The notes under the pieces are model-generated. The model saw only the letters and a list, made by a program, of their open reading frames with translations. It made no database searches and had not been told where the DNA came from. A stretch of DNA of 64,000 bases, from the NCBI GenBank assembly GCA_963781895.1, contig CAWAIM010000046.1, positions 1-64,000 on the forward strand, given 5' to 3'. Positions 29,326 through 40,005 of the stretch are shown piece after piece (the stretch's first letter is position 1; the number at the start of each line of letters is the position of its first letter). The DNA is from Roseiarcus sp963781895 (GTDB taxonomy: Bacteria; Pseudomonadota; Alphaproteobacteria; Rhizobiales; Beijerinckiaceae). The position numbers and the translations under genes were made by a program.

Positions 29326-29444
29326 CGGGCGCCGTCGAGCGCCAAGCCTTCTGGCCGCGGGAACGGAAAGCCGGTAAGACGCGGGACCTCGCGCTTCCGA
29401 ATCCCCTGTGCCTTCCCAGACCTCATTCAGCCCGAATCAATGGA

Positions 29445-30887
29445 TTGGCCGTTTTCGCCGCGGCGGCTTTCGGCGTCGGGATCGTGACGATCGCCGCTCT
29501 CGACCGTATCGGCGCTCCGGATCCGCTCGTCCGGGCGCTCGGTCCGATATATGCTCTCGTCGGGCTCGCGATCTTCGGCCTCGGCGCGCGCAACGCCGAT
29601 CTCGCCTCGTTCCTGGCCGCGAGGCGGGGTCTTCCGGCATTCTACGGCGCGCTCAACGTCGTCGCCGTGGCCGCGGGAATGGCGCTCTGCCTCGACCCCG
29701 GCCTCGCCTCGCCCGCGGATCCGCCCTGGCTCGGCGTGTTCGCCGGGGTCGCCCTCGGCGCCGCGGGGTTCGGGCCGCTGCTGAGGCGATTCGGCGCGAC
29801 CTCGCTCACCGACGTGATCGCGACGCGATTTCCCCGCTCTCCGGTGCGCGCGGCCTCGGCGCTGGCGGTCTGGATCGCGGCGGCCCTGACCGCGGTCGCC
29901 GGCTACCGATTGGCCGTGGCGGAAACGCAAGCGTTGGTGACTTCGAACCGCGCCTTGGCCGAGACCATTGCGGCGATAGCGCTCGCGCTCAGCGTCGCGC
30001 CGGGAGGCCTTGCTGGCGTGGTCTGGTGCGCGGCGGCCAGCGCCGGAGCGATCGTGATGATCGTCGGCGTTGGGGCCGCCGCGGCATGGGGACTCGGCGT
30101 CGGCCCGCCCGATCCGGAAGCGGTGTTCGCCTCGGCGTCTGTCGCGGCGTCGTCGCTGGATTCGATCCCGCCGATCGTCGCCACGACTCTGGCTGTCGCC
30201 GGCTTCTTCGCCTTCGAATCGGCGGCGGTCGCGAGCCCCGACGCCCGGACGGCCGCCAAGGCCGGGCTCGGCGGCTTCATCATGTGTTTGGCGCTCGTCG
30301 CGCTGGCCAGCGCTGCCCATGCGTTTTTTTCGTTCGATCTCAAGCCCGGCGCCGCGCATCCCGTCGCCGCCTCGTTCCTCGGGGCCGCGGCGCTCGCGTC
30401 CGCGCTCGCCCTGGCGCGGGCCGGCGTCCATACGTCGTCGCGAGCATTGGGCGCCGCGCTCGCCCAGCCGCCAAAGCCCTATCCCACGCTCGCCAGCGTG
30501 CGCCTGGCCAGAATGCGGGCGGCGCAGTTGGCGATCGTCATCGGCGCCGCAGTATTCGACCGAGAAGGCTTGATCGACCCGCGAACCGGGCTCATCGTCG
30601 CCATGGCCTTGTCGCTTGCCTTGACGACGCCGATCGTCGCCTTGGCCGCGATCGGACGCGTCGGTCCGGCCGCCGCCAGCCTCGCGTTGCTCGCGGGTCT
30701 GGGCGTCGCTTACTTTTTTGCGACGTCGATGACCCGCCTGCCCGGCCCAGCCGACTTGTTCGAACGTGCGCTCGTCGTGGCGGCCGCGGTCTTCGCCACG
30801 GGTTCCTTGACATGCTTTGTCGCGCCGCGTCGCAAGCCGCCGCCGACGCCCAGCGCGTTCGACCCCTTCGGCGACCCGTCAGGCTAG
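29445..30887 (+). CDS. Divergent sodium:solute symporter-like membrane protein
   Basis: About 480 residues with 12-13 hydrophobic segments. LASFLAARRGLPAFYGALNV and FGATSLTDVIATRFPRSPVR resemble the early conserved segments of the SSS family (the FLAAR and D-x-x-xxRF patterns), but the rest is poorly conserved. A TTG at 29445 is the first usable start in this frame; the true start may differ. It converges on hisN with a 9-bp overlap at the 3' ends. Substrate unknown; the family call is moderate. Confidence 0.55.
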   Translation: MAVFAAAAFGVGIVTIAALDRIGAPDPLVRALGPIYALVGLAIFGLGARNADLASFLAARRGLPAFYGALNVVAVAAGMALCLDPGLASPADPPWLGVFAGVALGAAGFGPLLRRFGATSLTDVIATRFPRSPVRAASALAVWIAAALTAVAGYRLAVAETQALVTSNRALAETIAAIALALSVAPGGLAGVVWCAAASAGAIVMIVGVGAAAAWGLGVGPPDPEAVFASASVAASSLDSIPPIVATTLAVAGFFAFESAAVASPDARTAAKAGLGGFIMCLALVALASAAHAFFSFDLKPGAAHPVAASFLGAAALASALALARAGVHTSSRALGAALAQPPKPYPTLASVRLARMRAAQLAIVIGAAVFDREGLIDPRTGLIVAMALSLALTTPIVALAAIGRVGPAAASLALLAGLGVAYFFATSMTRLPGPADLFERALVVAAAVFATGSLTCFVAPRRKPPPTPSAFDPFGDPSG

Positions 30888-31703
30888 CCCCAGCAGCAGG
30901 CGACGCGCCTGCGCATGCAAGCGCGGGTCGCCGGCAGCCACGATGCGCCCGCCATTTGCCGCGTCTTCGCCGTCCCAGGTCGTGACGACCCCGCCCGCCC
31001 CTTCGATGATCGGCGTCAGCGCGACAATGTCATACGGCTTGAGATTGGTCTCGATGACGAGGTCGACGAAACCCGCGGCGAGCGCGCAAAAGGCGTAACA
31101 GTCCCCGCCGTACCGGGGCATGCGCGTTTCCCTCTCGACCCGCGTATAGGCTTTCCGGTCCGCATCGTCGCGAATGAGCAGCGGGCTCGTCGTCATCAGC
31201 GTCGCTTCGCGCAACGAGGCGCAAGCGCGCGTGCGCAAGGAACGGATCACCCATTCGGAGGGGGGCGCGTCGCCGCGCGCGTTCGCCAGCGTTCGCAGCC
31301 TGGCGCGCTTGCCGTCGCCATAGTAGCGCTCTCGGGTGAACGGCTGCGCCATCATCCCGTAGACGGGGCGGCCGCGATGCATAAGGCCGATCAGAGTGCC
31401 CCAGGTCGGCATGCCGGCGACGAAGCTCTTTGTGCCGTCGATCGGGTCGAGCACCCAGACGTACTCCGCATCGGGGCGATCCTGCCCATATTCCTCGCCG
31501 ATCACGCCATGAGCCGGAAACGTCTGTGCGATCAGGCGACGCATCGCCGCCTCGGCGCCTCGGTCCGCTTCGGTCACCGGATCGAAGACGCCGCCGGACG
31601 ACTTGTCCTCAGCCCCGATCGCGCTGCGGAAGAACGGGAGAATCACCTCGCCCGAAACCTGGGCTAGACGCTCTACGAAGGCCTCGAAATCGACGGCAGT
31701 CAT
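30879..31703 (-). CDS. hisN: Histidinol-phosphatase, inositol monophosphatase family
   Basis: A 274-residue Mg-dependent phosphatase. Metal-binding motifs: VIGEEYG (about 66-72) and WVLDPIDGTKSFVAGMPTWG (about 83-102), then GGDCYAFCALAAGFVDLVIE and NLKPYDIVALTPIIEGAGG. Annotated members of this subfamily serve histidine biosynthesis (HisN); confusion with SuhB-type inositol phosphatases is possible. The mmgR-like sRNA and N-formylglutamate amidohydrolase next to it match the Rhizobiales gene order. Confidence 0.88.
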   Translation of the reverse strand: MTAVDFEAFVERLAQVSGEVILPFFRSAIGAEDKSSGGVFDPVTEADRGAEAAMRRLIAQTFPAHGVIGEEYGQDRPDAEYVWVLDPIDGTKSFVAGMPTWGTLIGLMHRGRPVYGMMAQPFTRERYYGDGKRARLRTLANARGDAPPSEWVIRSLRTRACASLREATLMTTSPLLIRDDADRKAYTRVERETRMPRYGGDCYAFCALAAGFVDLVIETNLKPYDIVALTPIIEGAGGVVTTWDGEDAANGGRIVAAGDPRLHAQARRLLLGLA

Positions 31704-31917
31704 GGGAAAGCCGCGGAACGGCGCGCGGAGTTATGCCCGATTTGCATGTCAGCTATCCTTTCCTTAGGCGGCTCAACACGCGCCAGCCGGGGAGCAACTG
31801 GAATTAACGCGTTGTTCTCATTGTCATAATACTCGATTGAAACCACCATTCGGTTTGAATTGCTTTTTGCAAAACAAGCCAATTTACTCGAAAACGACCT
31901 GCCGGACGAAGAAAAGT
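31704..31917. other. Intergenic region upstream of hisN
   Basis: About 210 bp between the hisN start and the sRNA promoter. It is AT-richer than its surroundings and probably holds the hisN promoter, but no single clear element stands out. Confidence 0.35.
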
Positions 31918-31947
31918 CTTGCAAGAGCGAACGTCCGAGCCGATATT
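31918..31947 (+). promoter_or_regulatory. Promoter of mmgR-like sRNA
   Basis: CTTGCA (31918-31923) and GATATT (31942-31947) are separated by 18 bp, close to the alphaproteobacterial housekeeping pattern CTTGAC-N17-CTATAT. It would start transcription near 31954. Confidence 0.5.
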
Positions 31948-31954
31948 GTTGCGG

Positions 31955-32041
31955 TGCGGCACGATCTGCCGCATATGCCCTCCTTGGGCGTTTCCTCCCT
32001 AGACTTCAGGCCGCCGTGGCAACATGGCGGCCTCCTTTTTT
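31955..32041 (+). ncRNA. mmgR: MmgR / alpha-r8 family small RNA
   Basis: The diagnostic core decamer TTTCCTCCCT is at 31991-32000, followed by AGACTTC and a strong intrinsic terminator (GGCCGCCGT 32009-32017 pairing with ATGGCGGCC 32024-32032, then CTCCTTTTTT). This is the layout of MmgR/alpha-r8 (Rfam suhB/mmgR family), a roughly 80-nt RNA that in Sinorhizobium limits polyhydroxybutyrate accumulation under nitrogen-related control. The family was first named from its position beside suhB; here it lies beside hisN, from the same phosphatase family. The 5' end is inferred from the promoter-like sequence. Confidence 0.8.
32009..32041 (+). terminator. Intrinsic terminator of the mmgR-like sRNA
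   Basis: Nine-pair stem GGCCGCCGT/ATGGCGGCC with a GGCAAC loop, followed by a T-rich run ending TTTTTT at 32041. Confidence 0.85.
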
Positions 32042-32355
32042 GTCGCGGGCTTGCCCACCAGAGCGGACGGGAAGAGTTGAATTGCGACGCAATCCTTGGG
32101 TTGGCCTGGGGCTTGCCGCCGCTTTCGACCGGCGATTGCACATTTCCAGTTGTCTTGCTGTAGTTTTGCGCCTTGCGTTCGCGCCGGTGTGCGCCGCAGC
32201 AAAATATATGCAATGCGGCAAAATATTCCCGGATGATGGCCTCGGGCGGCGTCGGCCACCGCAGCGCCAGTCCGAGGCTTTGGCGACGGCTGTCCGGCCT
32301 TTTCTCTTCTTTGCACGTTCTTGCGAGCCGTCGATATTGCCCGTGCCCGCACCGT
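32042..32355. other. Intergenic region between sRNA and N-formylglutamate amidohydrolase
   Basis: About 315 bp with no conserved reading frame or hairpin-plus-T-run seen. It includes a small inverted CTTTTCTCTTCTTTGC pyrimidine-rich stretch near 32300. Nothing further could be assigned. Confidence 0.4.
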
Positions 32356-33246
32356 CTATTCGGCCGCGAGCCGGTCCGGGCCGAGGTCGCCGCCGAATTC
32401 GCCGGCCAGCGCTTTCGCCGCGGCGAAGAGGTCGTCGCGCAGCGCAGTCCATTTCTCCGTCCTGACGATCTTGCGCTCGTTGAGGTAAAGCGCCCTGGCG
32501 ATTTCGATCTGAACCGCATGCGCGCCCTCGCCGGGCGCGCCGAAATGTTCGGTGATGAAACCGCCCGCGAAGGGTTTGTTGCGGCGGACCCGGTATCCCG
32601 CCGCGCGCAGGTTCGCCTCGAGAGTTTCGACGACGCTCGGCGCCGCGCTGGCGCCGTAGCGGTCGCCGAGCACGATATCCCACCCGCCCACGTCGGCGCC
32701 GTTGCTGGGCATGGAATGGCAGTCGAGCAGAATCGCAACCCCGAATCGGTCATGAGCGCGTTCGACGAGCGCCTTCAATCGCTGGTGATAGGGGCGATAA
32801 AGCGCCTCGATCCGTCCCAAGCCTTCCGAGACCGGCATCGGCCTCTTGTAGATCGGCTGAGCGTCTCCGACGACGCGCGGTATGGTGCCGAGGCCGACCG
32901 CCACCCTGAGCGAGCGCGTGTTGGCGAATTCCGGCAGGCGCTCTTCAAAAATTTGTGGATCAAGCTCGTAGGGCTCGCGATTGACGTCCAGATAGGCGCG
33001 CGGAAAGTGCGCTCGCAGCAGCGGGGCGCCGAGCGCGACACAGGGTAGGAACAGCTCGTCGACGAAGGCGTCCTCCGAGCGCCGCAGCGTCAGCGGGTCG
33101 AGCCGCGACGCCGCGAGAAAGCGCTCCGGATAAATTGATCCGGAATGCGGCGAACTGAACACCAGAGGCGATGTCAGGCGAACCGGCTCGATGGTCTCGA
33201 TGGGACGATCGAAATCCGTCACCGCCAATCGCTCGAAATCATCCAT
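32356..33246 (-). CDS. N-formylglutamate amidohydrolase
   Basis: A 296-residue zinc hydrolase of the HutG/N-formylglutamate deformylase family, which releases formate and glutamate from N-formylglutamate in histidine breakdown; some members act on related N-acyl amino acids. Features: VFSSPHSGSIYPERFL (about 29-44) with the metal-binding region, LLDCHSMPSNG with Asp-Cys-His, and NKPFAGGFITEHFG. It is divergent from cpdR, as in many Rhizobiales, so a housekeeping or regulatory link to the cell cycle region is positional only. Confidence 0.88.
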   Translation of the reverse strand: MDDFERLAVTDFDRPIETIEPVRLTSPLVFSSPHSGSIYPERFLAASRLDPLTLRRSEDAFVDELFLPCVALGAPLLRAHFPRAYLDVNREPYELDPQIFEERLPEFANTRSLRVAVGLGTIPRVVGDAQPIYKRPMPVSEGLGRIEALYRPYHQRLKALVERAHDRFGVAILLDCHSMPSNGADVGGWDIVLGDRYGASAAPSVVETLEANLRAAGYRVRRNKPFAGGFITEHFGAPGEGAHAVQIEIARALYLNERKIVRTEKWTALRDDLFAAAKALAGEFGGDLGPDRLAAE

Positions 33247-33401
33247 TGTCTCTCCAGAACCCGTGGGTAGCTCTTGCTCTCGGCGCGCGCTTAGGCTTTA
33301 TCTTATACTTGAGAACTCACTGGCCCGCGAGCCTCGCGCGCCGTTTCAATAAAGGTTTACCGGGGCGCCGCAAAGTTGCCAAGCCTCAGCAGGGAGCAGG
33401 A

Positions 33402-33785
33402 ATGCGCACGCCGGTGGAGATTGCAGCGAAGATCCTGCTCGCCGAGGACGACAACGACATGCGGCGCTTCCTCGTCAAGGCGCTGCAAAACGCCGGCTAT
33501 GCGGTGGCCTCTTTCGACAATGGATTGTCCGCCTACAATCGGCTGCGCGAGGAGCCTTTCGAACTGTTGCTGACTGACATCGTCATGCCGGAGATGGATG
33601 GAATTGAACTCGCCCGCCGCGCGACCGAACTCGATCCGGAAATCAAAGTCATGTTCATTACCGGGTTCGCGGCGGTCGCGCTCAATCCAGACAACAACGC
33701 GCCGAAGGACGCGAAGATTCTGTCGAAGCCGTTTCACCTTCGCGACCTGGTGAATGAGGTCGAGCGGCTGCTGAAAGCGGCGTGA
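33402..33785 (+). CDS. cpdR: Cell-cycle response regulator CpdR
   Basis: A stand-alone receiver domain of 127 residues, near-identical in pattern to CpdR: KILLAEDDNDMRRFLVKALQ with the acidic pocket, phospho-acceptor Asp near residue 59 in LLTDIVMPEMDG, then MFITGFAAVALNPDNN and the conserved Lys in ILSKPFHLRDLVNEV. When unphosphorylated, CpdR directs ClpXP to degrade CtrA and other substrates; CckA-ChpT phosphorylation blocks this. The ATG at 33402 follows GGAGCAGGA. CtrA itself is encoded at 50134 in this window. Confidence 0.93.
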   Translation: MRTPVEIAAKILLAEDDNDMRRFLVKALQNAGYAVASFDNGLSAYNRLREEPFELLLTDIVMPEMDGIELARRATELDPEIKVMFITGFAAVALNPDNNAPKDAKILSKPFHLRDLVNEVERLLKAA

Positions 33786-33982
33786 GGCCAAGCGCGCAAC
33801 GACCGCGGGGGGCGCGGAAAACCGGCGCTCCGCGCCAACCCGATGATCGCGCTTCGATGACACAATTCGCTGCCGGCGGTTGAAGACCGTCGCCGGAGCA
33901 GACTTGCCGAGCGGCCTCGTGCATTCGATTCGCGCTTCGAGCGACCGGACGCAAAGAATGACGACGATAAGCAGCCGCGCGA
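33786..33982. other. Intergenic region after cpdR
   Basis: About 200 bp between convergent genes. Short inverted segments are present near 33805-33835 but lack a T-run. Nothing else seen. Confidence 0.35.
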
Positions 33983-34701
33983 TCAGTGCCCGAAATGCAT
34001 GCCGCCTCCTCCGAAGTGCCCGCCCATTCCTCCAAAATGCCCGCCCATGCCGCCGAAGTGGGCGCCGCCCATCCCGCCGAAGTGAGCGCCGCCCATGCCG
34101 CCGAAGTGGCGCCGCCCAGGCCGCCGAAGTGACCGCCGCCCAGACCGCCCGAGCGTGCGCCGCCTAGGCCGCCGAAGTGACCGGCGCCGCCGTGAAACGC
34201 GCCGCCGTTGTAACCGAATCGCCCGCCGCCATGCCGATAGCCGTAGCCGTAATATGGCCCGCCATAACCGCCGCCGTAGCCGAATCCGTAGATCGGCCCT
34301 GGGTACCCATAATCGTAATACCCGTAGTCTGGGCCGTAGTATCCGTATCCGTAATCCGGGCACGAGTAGTAATCCCCGTAGCCACAGTCGTACGGACCGG
34401 CGGCGGCCGCGGCGCCGAGGCCCAAAAGGCCGCCGATAATGCCGCCTGCGACGGCGGCGCCGGGCGCGGGCGACCCATATGGATACCCCCCGTAGCCATA
34501 ATGTAAGCCGTAGTGGCGGCCATGATGCAAGGCGTAGTGGCGGCCGCCGCGCAAGGCGTGGCGCGCGGCCGGATGATGAAGGGCGTGCGCTGCGTGCCGA
34601 TGCACCGCGGCGTTCGCGTCGATCGGCGAATAGGCCGCGAAGGAGGCTATGGCCGCGGCGCCGACCGCGGCCACGGGGAAACGAAGTGCGGAGATTGTCA
34701 T
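33983..34701 (-). CDS. Exported Gly/Tyr/His-rich low-complexity protein (frameshift near 34108)
   Basis: About 238 residues once restored. A signal-like segment (MTISALRFPVAAVGAAAIAS) precedes His-rich repeats (HHPAARHALRGGRHYALHHG), a Gly-Ala membrane-like stretch (AAVAGGIIGGLLGLGAAAAA), Tyr/Gly repeats (CGYGDYYSCPDYGYGYYGP) and tandem HFGG(L/M)GG repeats. At about 34105-34112 one base is missing from a repeat; the other frame continues the pattern as HFGGMGGAHFGGMGGAHFGG and ends GGGGMHFGH at 33983. Probably a surface or envelope protein; the repeats could bind metal or form a matrix, but function is unknown. Confidence 0.65.
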
Positions 34702-35123
34702 CGGGAAGCTCCCTCTATCTTTATCTTTGCGGCGCATCGCGCCGCAAGCTTTCCTTTCCGTAACAGGATATTGCGGCTTTTGTTCCGTTGACAATTTCTG
34801 GCGCTCCCCGCTGTAGGTGTAGAAACAGTAATTTTTGGTTAATAAAATTCTTTCTTGGGAGGCTATTATTGAGTATAGGAAGGGCTTCTCTGGTAATATT
34901 CCGCGTTTGCAGTTTCAACCCCTCCGGCAAAGCTGAGCGTTACGCGGCGGTCTAAATTAAATTTGAAGAAGAGATTGCCGTCAGGGCCGCGCCCCGGCGG
35001 CGCGACCGTCGCAAGCGCTCCAGTCCAAACGGGCGTCCGCGCCCGGCGTTCTGGCGAGCGGCGAATTTCGCGAGCCTTGCTGATTTTGTACGGCGGCTTT
35101 TCCAGTCGGCAGCGGCGCGGGCT
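34702..35123. other. Intergenic region between Gly-rich protein gene and groES promoter
   Basis: About 420 bp. It contains an AT-rich tract near 34830-34880 (TTTTTGGTTAATAAAATTC) that probably belongs to the promoter region of the minus-strand gene. No coding frame of quality was seen. Confidence 0.4.
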
Positions 35124-35152
35124 CTTGACGACGCGTCCGGGCGCCCCTATCT
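35124..35152 (+). promoter_or_regulatory. groESL promoter, RpoH/sigma-70 overlap type
   Basis: CTTGAC (35124-35129) and CTATCT (35147-35152) are separated by 17 bp and would start transcription near 35160, directly at the CIRCE element. CTTGAC-N17-CTATAT is the alphaproteobacterial heat-shock/vegetative pattern. Confidence 0.75.
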
Positions 35153-35160
35153 CGGCGCCG

Positions 35161-35187
35161 TTAGCACTCGACTATAGTGAGTGCTAA
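35161..35187 (+). promoter_or_regulatory. CIRCE element (HrcA operator)
   Basis: TTAGCACTC-N9-GAGTGCTAA is a perfect match to the CIRCE consensus. HrcA bound here represses groESL until unfolded protein titrates it. It sits at the predicted transcription start, 50 bp before groES. Confidence 0.97.
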
Positions 35188-35236
35188 CGGCTGTTGTACG
35201 CCCACGCCGGGCGATCTCGTAAGAGGATACTACGAT

Positions 35237-35524
35237 ATGAAGTTCCGTCCCCTGCATGACCGCGTCGTCGTTCGTCGCCTCGAGGGCGAGGAGAAGACGA
35301 AGGGCGGCATCATCATTCCCGACACCGCGAAAGAGAAGCCGCAAGAAGGCGAGATTATCGCCGCTGGTCCCGGTGGGCGCGACGAGAGCGGCAAGCTGAC
35401 CCCGCTCGACGTCAAAACCGGCGACAAGGTGCTGTTCGGCAAGTGGAGCGGCACCGAGGTCAAGATCGACGGCCAGGAGCTGTTGATTATGAAAGAGTCC
35501 GACATCATGGGCGTGATCGGCTGA
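35237..35524 (+). CDS. groES: Co-chaperonin GroES
   Basis: The 95-residue Cpn10 protein caps GroEL. MKFRPLHDRVVVRRLEGEEK is the canonical start, followed by the mobile loop KTKGGIIIPDTAKEKP and YEV-region LFGKWSGTEVKIDG. ATG at 35237 with upstream AGAGGATA. First gene of the CIRCE-controlled operon. Confidence 0.98.
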   Translation: MKFRPLHDRVVVRRLEGEEKTKGGIIIPDTAKEKPQEGEIIAAGPGGRDESGKLTPLDVKTGDKVLFGKWSGTEVKIDGQELLIMKESDIMGVIG

Positions 35525-35586
35525 TCCGACCCGTTCAAAGCGAATTTCCCGACATTTCGCCCTGACAGGGCAGGAGACTGACCACA

Positions 35587-37230
<1,644 letters not shown>

Positions 37231-37259
37231 GCGTCCACACATCGTCCCTGAACAGGAAA

Positions 37260-37284
37260 GGGCGGCCCCAGGGCCGCCCTTTTT
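37260..37284 (+). terminator. groESL intrinsic terminator
   Basis: GGGCGGCC (37260-37267) pairs with GGCCGCCC (37272-37279), CCAG loop, followed by TTTTT. It lies 30 bp after the groEL stop. Confidence 0.93.
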
Positions 37285-37864
37285 GTTCGCCGTCAGTTTC
37301 CCCGAAAATTTATTTCATGCGAGGGCTTTTCGAAAATCAGAATTCGTGTTAGCTTGAGAGTTAGCCGAAGGGTCGAGACATTGTTGTCGCGGGCGCGGAA
37401 TTGATCTGAAGCCAACATACTATCTGCGCGTGTGTTGAATTCGTCTGATCGAGCCTGCCGCGATGGCGAATTTGTTGCAAGAAAGCGCAGCTAAGCGCTT
37501 GAAAAGGCTTCGAGCCGCAACGGAATGTCGCCTCGATCCGGCGTCTCGAAGGTTCCCCGCCATGGCGGCTTGGTCGGCGCCTGGTGAGTTGGCCATGGAG
37601 CGCGGTTCGATTTGATTTCGAGACGTCGCAAGGCGTTGCCGCTCGGCAAACGCCCGATCGCCGCGCCTGTGGCCGATGTCGATGATTTCCGCGCGCCGCG
37701 CGTCGCTCCAGTCAACCGGTGAGCGCACGAACTCCGCCCCACGGCGGGCGGCCGAACATTGCCAAGATTTCACCGTCCGGCGGAGCGAGGCGCCCTTCTA
37801 TTGCCCCGGTCGGTCTGCTAGTGCGCATTCGCCCCGTTTCCCGCCCGCTCAGGTCTTCCGCCCC
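37285..37864. other. Intergenic region between groEL and ABC exporter
   Basis: About 580 bp. Open frames here lack conserved features. AT-rich stretches near 37310-37345 (AATTTATTTCATGC, AGAATTCGTGTTAGC) could hold a promoter. No RNA gene recognised. Confidence 0.4.
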
Positions 37865-39992
37865 ATGCGCATGTTGAGCCTCGCCGCTTTCGCCGTCCTC
37901 GCCCTCATCGTCGGCGCTTACGAGGAAGACGGGATGACGCTTCTGATCGGCGTCGTCTCGGCGCTGGCGGCGTTCGCGTCTCTGCCGCGGTGGAAAATGT
38001 CGACCTTCCTCACCCTCCTTTCCGATCTGTTCGCGATCGAGACGGTGCTGTTCGGCCTCGCGGACCTCGTCGCCCTCCTCGGCTACTGGCCGAAGGCCTA
38101 TGAGGAATACAGCCTGCCCCGCTATCTGCCGCTGGCCACCGCGCTGTTCGTTCTGGCGATTTTCGGCGTTTCGCATTTCCGGCTGGTGCGCAAGATGATG
38201 ACGATCGCCGACCCGTTTTTCGCGGCGCGCGACGCCGATCGCGATCCGCCTGTGGCCTGTCCCGCCGATGATCGTCCGGCAGGAGCTCTATGGGCGCATC
38301 AACGTCTTCTTTTTGATCCTCATCAACCAGTTTCAGGTCGCGCTGGCGCTGCGCTTCAACTTCTTCCAGAGAGATTTCGGCAACGCCATCCAGGTGGCGA
38401 ACGAGGCGCATCGGATCGCCTTCTGGTATCAGCTTCTCTACGTCTTCGTTCCGATCGCGACGATCGCGATCGTGGCCGGCATCGTCGAATTCTTCGTCGC
38501 CTCGAATTTCGTGCTGCAATGGCGACGCTGGATGACCGCATCCTTCACCTCGCGCTGGCTTCTGCACTCGATGCACTACAAGCTGGCGCTCAAGGCCAAC
38601 AACGCGGACAACCCGGACCAACGCATCTCGCAGGACATCGGCGGCTTCATCAATGGCAGCGGGACGGGCATCAACTCGGGCAACGTCGGAATTTACAATT
38701 ACACCATCCAGGCGATTTCCTCGGCGACGAACCTGGTGTCGTTCTCGATCATCCTGTGGGGGATTTCGAACGCCATGAACGCGCCGGTCTTCGGCGTCGT
38801 CATTCCGGGCTTCCTGTTCTGGGTCGCCGTGATCTATGCCTGCGTCGCGACGGGAGTCACCCAACTGATCGGTCGAAGCCTGTCGAAGCTCTATTTCCGT
38901 CAGCAGGCGGTCGAGGCGAACTTCCGCTTCGATCTCGCCCGCATCCGCGAATACAGCGAACAGATCGCTTTGCTCAAAGGCGAGGAACGGGAGATCGAGC
39001 GTGCCGGGAACGTGTTCAGCGACGTGTTCTTCACCATCCGACGCATCATTCACGTGCGCACCTGGCTCATCGCTTTCAACCAGTTCTACAGCCAGATATC
39101 CGTGATCATACCCTACGTCGTCGTCGCGCCGTTCTACTTTATGAAGAAGGTCGACTTCGGCCGATTCAGCCAGTCCGCCGACGCCTTTGGCAACGTCAAC
39201 GGCGCGATGAATTTCTTCGTCGACCGATACATCGGCCTCGCCGATTTCCGCGCCACGATCGAGCGTCTTACGTCTTTCGAGGACGCCTTCGCCCGCGCCC
39301 TCGCAGACGACACCAGAACGCCGCGCCTCTCGACGACTGCCTCGAGCGGCGAGAACCTGTCCATTCCCGACGCCGATCTGACATTGCCTGACGGCCGCAA
39401 GCTCGCGCATATCGGCGACCTCGCGTTGATTCCACAAGAATCGACTTTGGTCGTCGGCCCCTCGGGCGTCGGCAAGTCCACGATGTTTCGCGCCATCGCC
39501 GGCCTGTGGCCGTTTGGCTCGGGCGAAATACGGCAGCCGGCCTACGCCAAACTCATGCTCTTGCCCCAACGGCCATACATTCCGAACGGCCTGTTGCGCG
39601 AGGCGCTCGCCTATCCGGCCTCGGCGGCGAATTTCTCGGACGAGCAACTTCGAGGCGCGCTGACCAAGGTCGGGCTTCCCGCGCTCGCCGACCGCCTCGA
39701 CGACAGCGACAATTGGCAGATGCGGCTCTCGGGCGGGGAGCAGCAGCGGCTCGCTATCGCGCGCGCCCTGCTCTCGGAGCCCGACTGGCTGTTCCTCGAT
39801 GAATCGACCAACTCACTGGACGAGAAGAGCGAGGCCGATCTCTATCGCGTGATCGCCAAAACTCTTCCCAGGTCGACGCTGGTCTCGATTGGTCATCAAT
39901 CGACGCTCAACGCGTTCCACAAGCGCCGCATCACGTTTCAAACCCACGAAGGCGGCCCGGCGGAGGTTGAGAGCGTCGCCGCGCTGACGTGA
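37865..39992 (+). CDS. SbmA/BacA-like ABC transporter, fused permease-ATPase (frameshift near 38240)
   Basis: About 709 residues when restored. The first part has an N-terminal membrane region (MRMLSLAAFAVLALIVGAYE); after the shift at about 38235-38250 the frame continues LWPVPPMIVRQELYGRINVF into the SbmA_BacA/ABC_membrane_2 transmembrane region (NADNPDQRISQDIGGFINGS; QQAVEANFRFDLARIREYSE). The ATPase shows Walker A GPSGVGKST, signature LSGGEQQRLAIARALL and Walker B DWLFLDESTNSLD. Relatives import peptides or cobalamin, or export fatty acyl groups (ABCD-type); substrate here unknown. The extra N-terminal helices make it longer than SbmA. Confidence 0.82.
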
Positions 39993-40005
39993 TCGCCTCG
40001 GTCCC

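Noticed and set aside
34963..35187. Open frame ending in the CIRCE element
   Set aside because: It lacks any conserved feature and overlaps the groESL promoter and operator.
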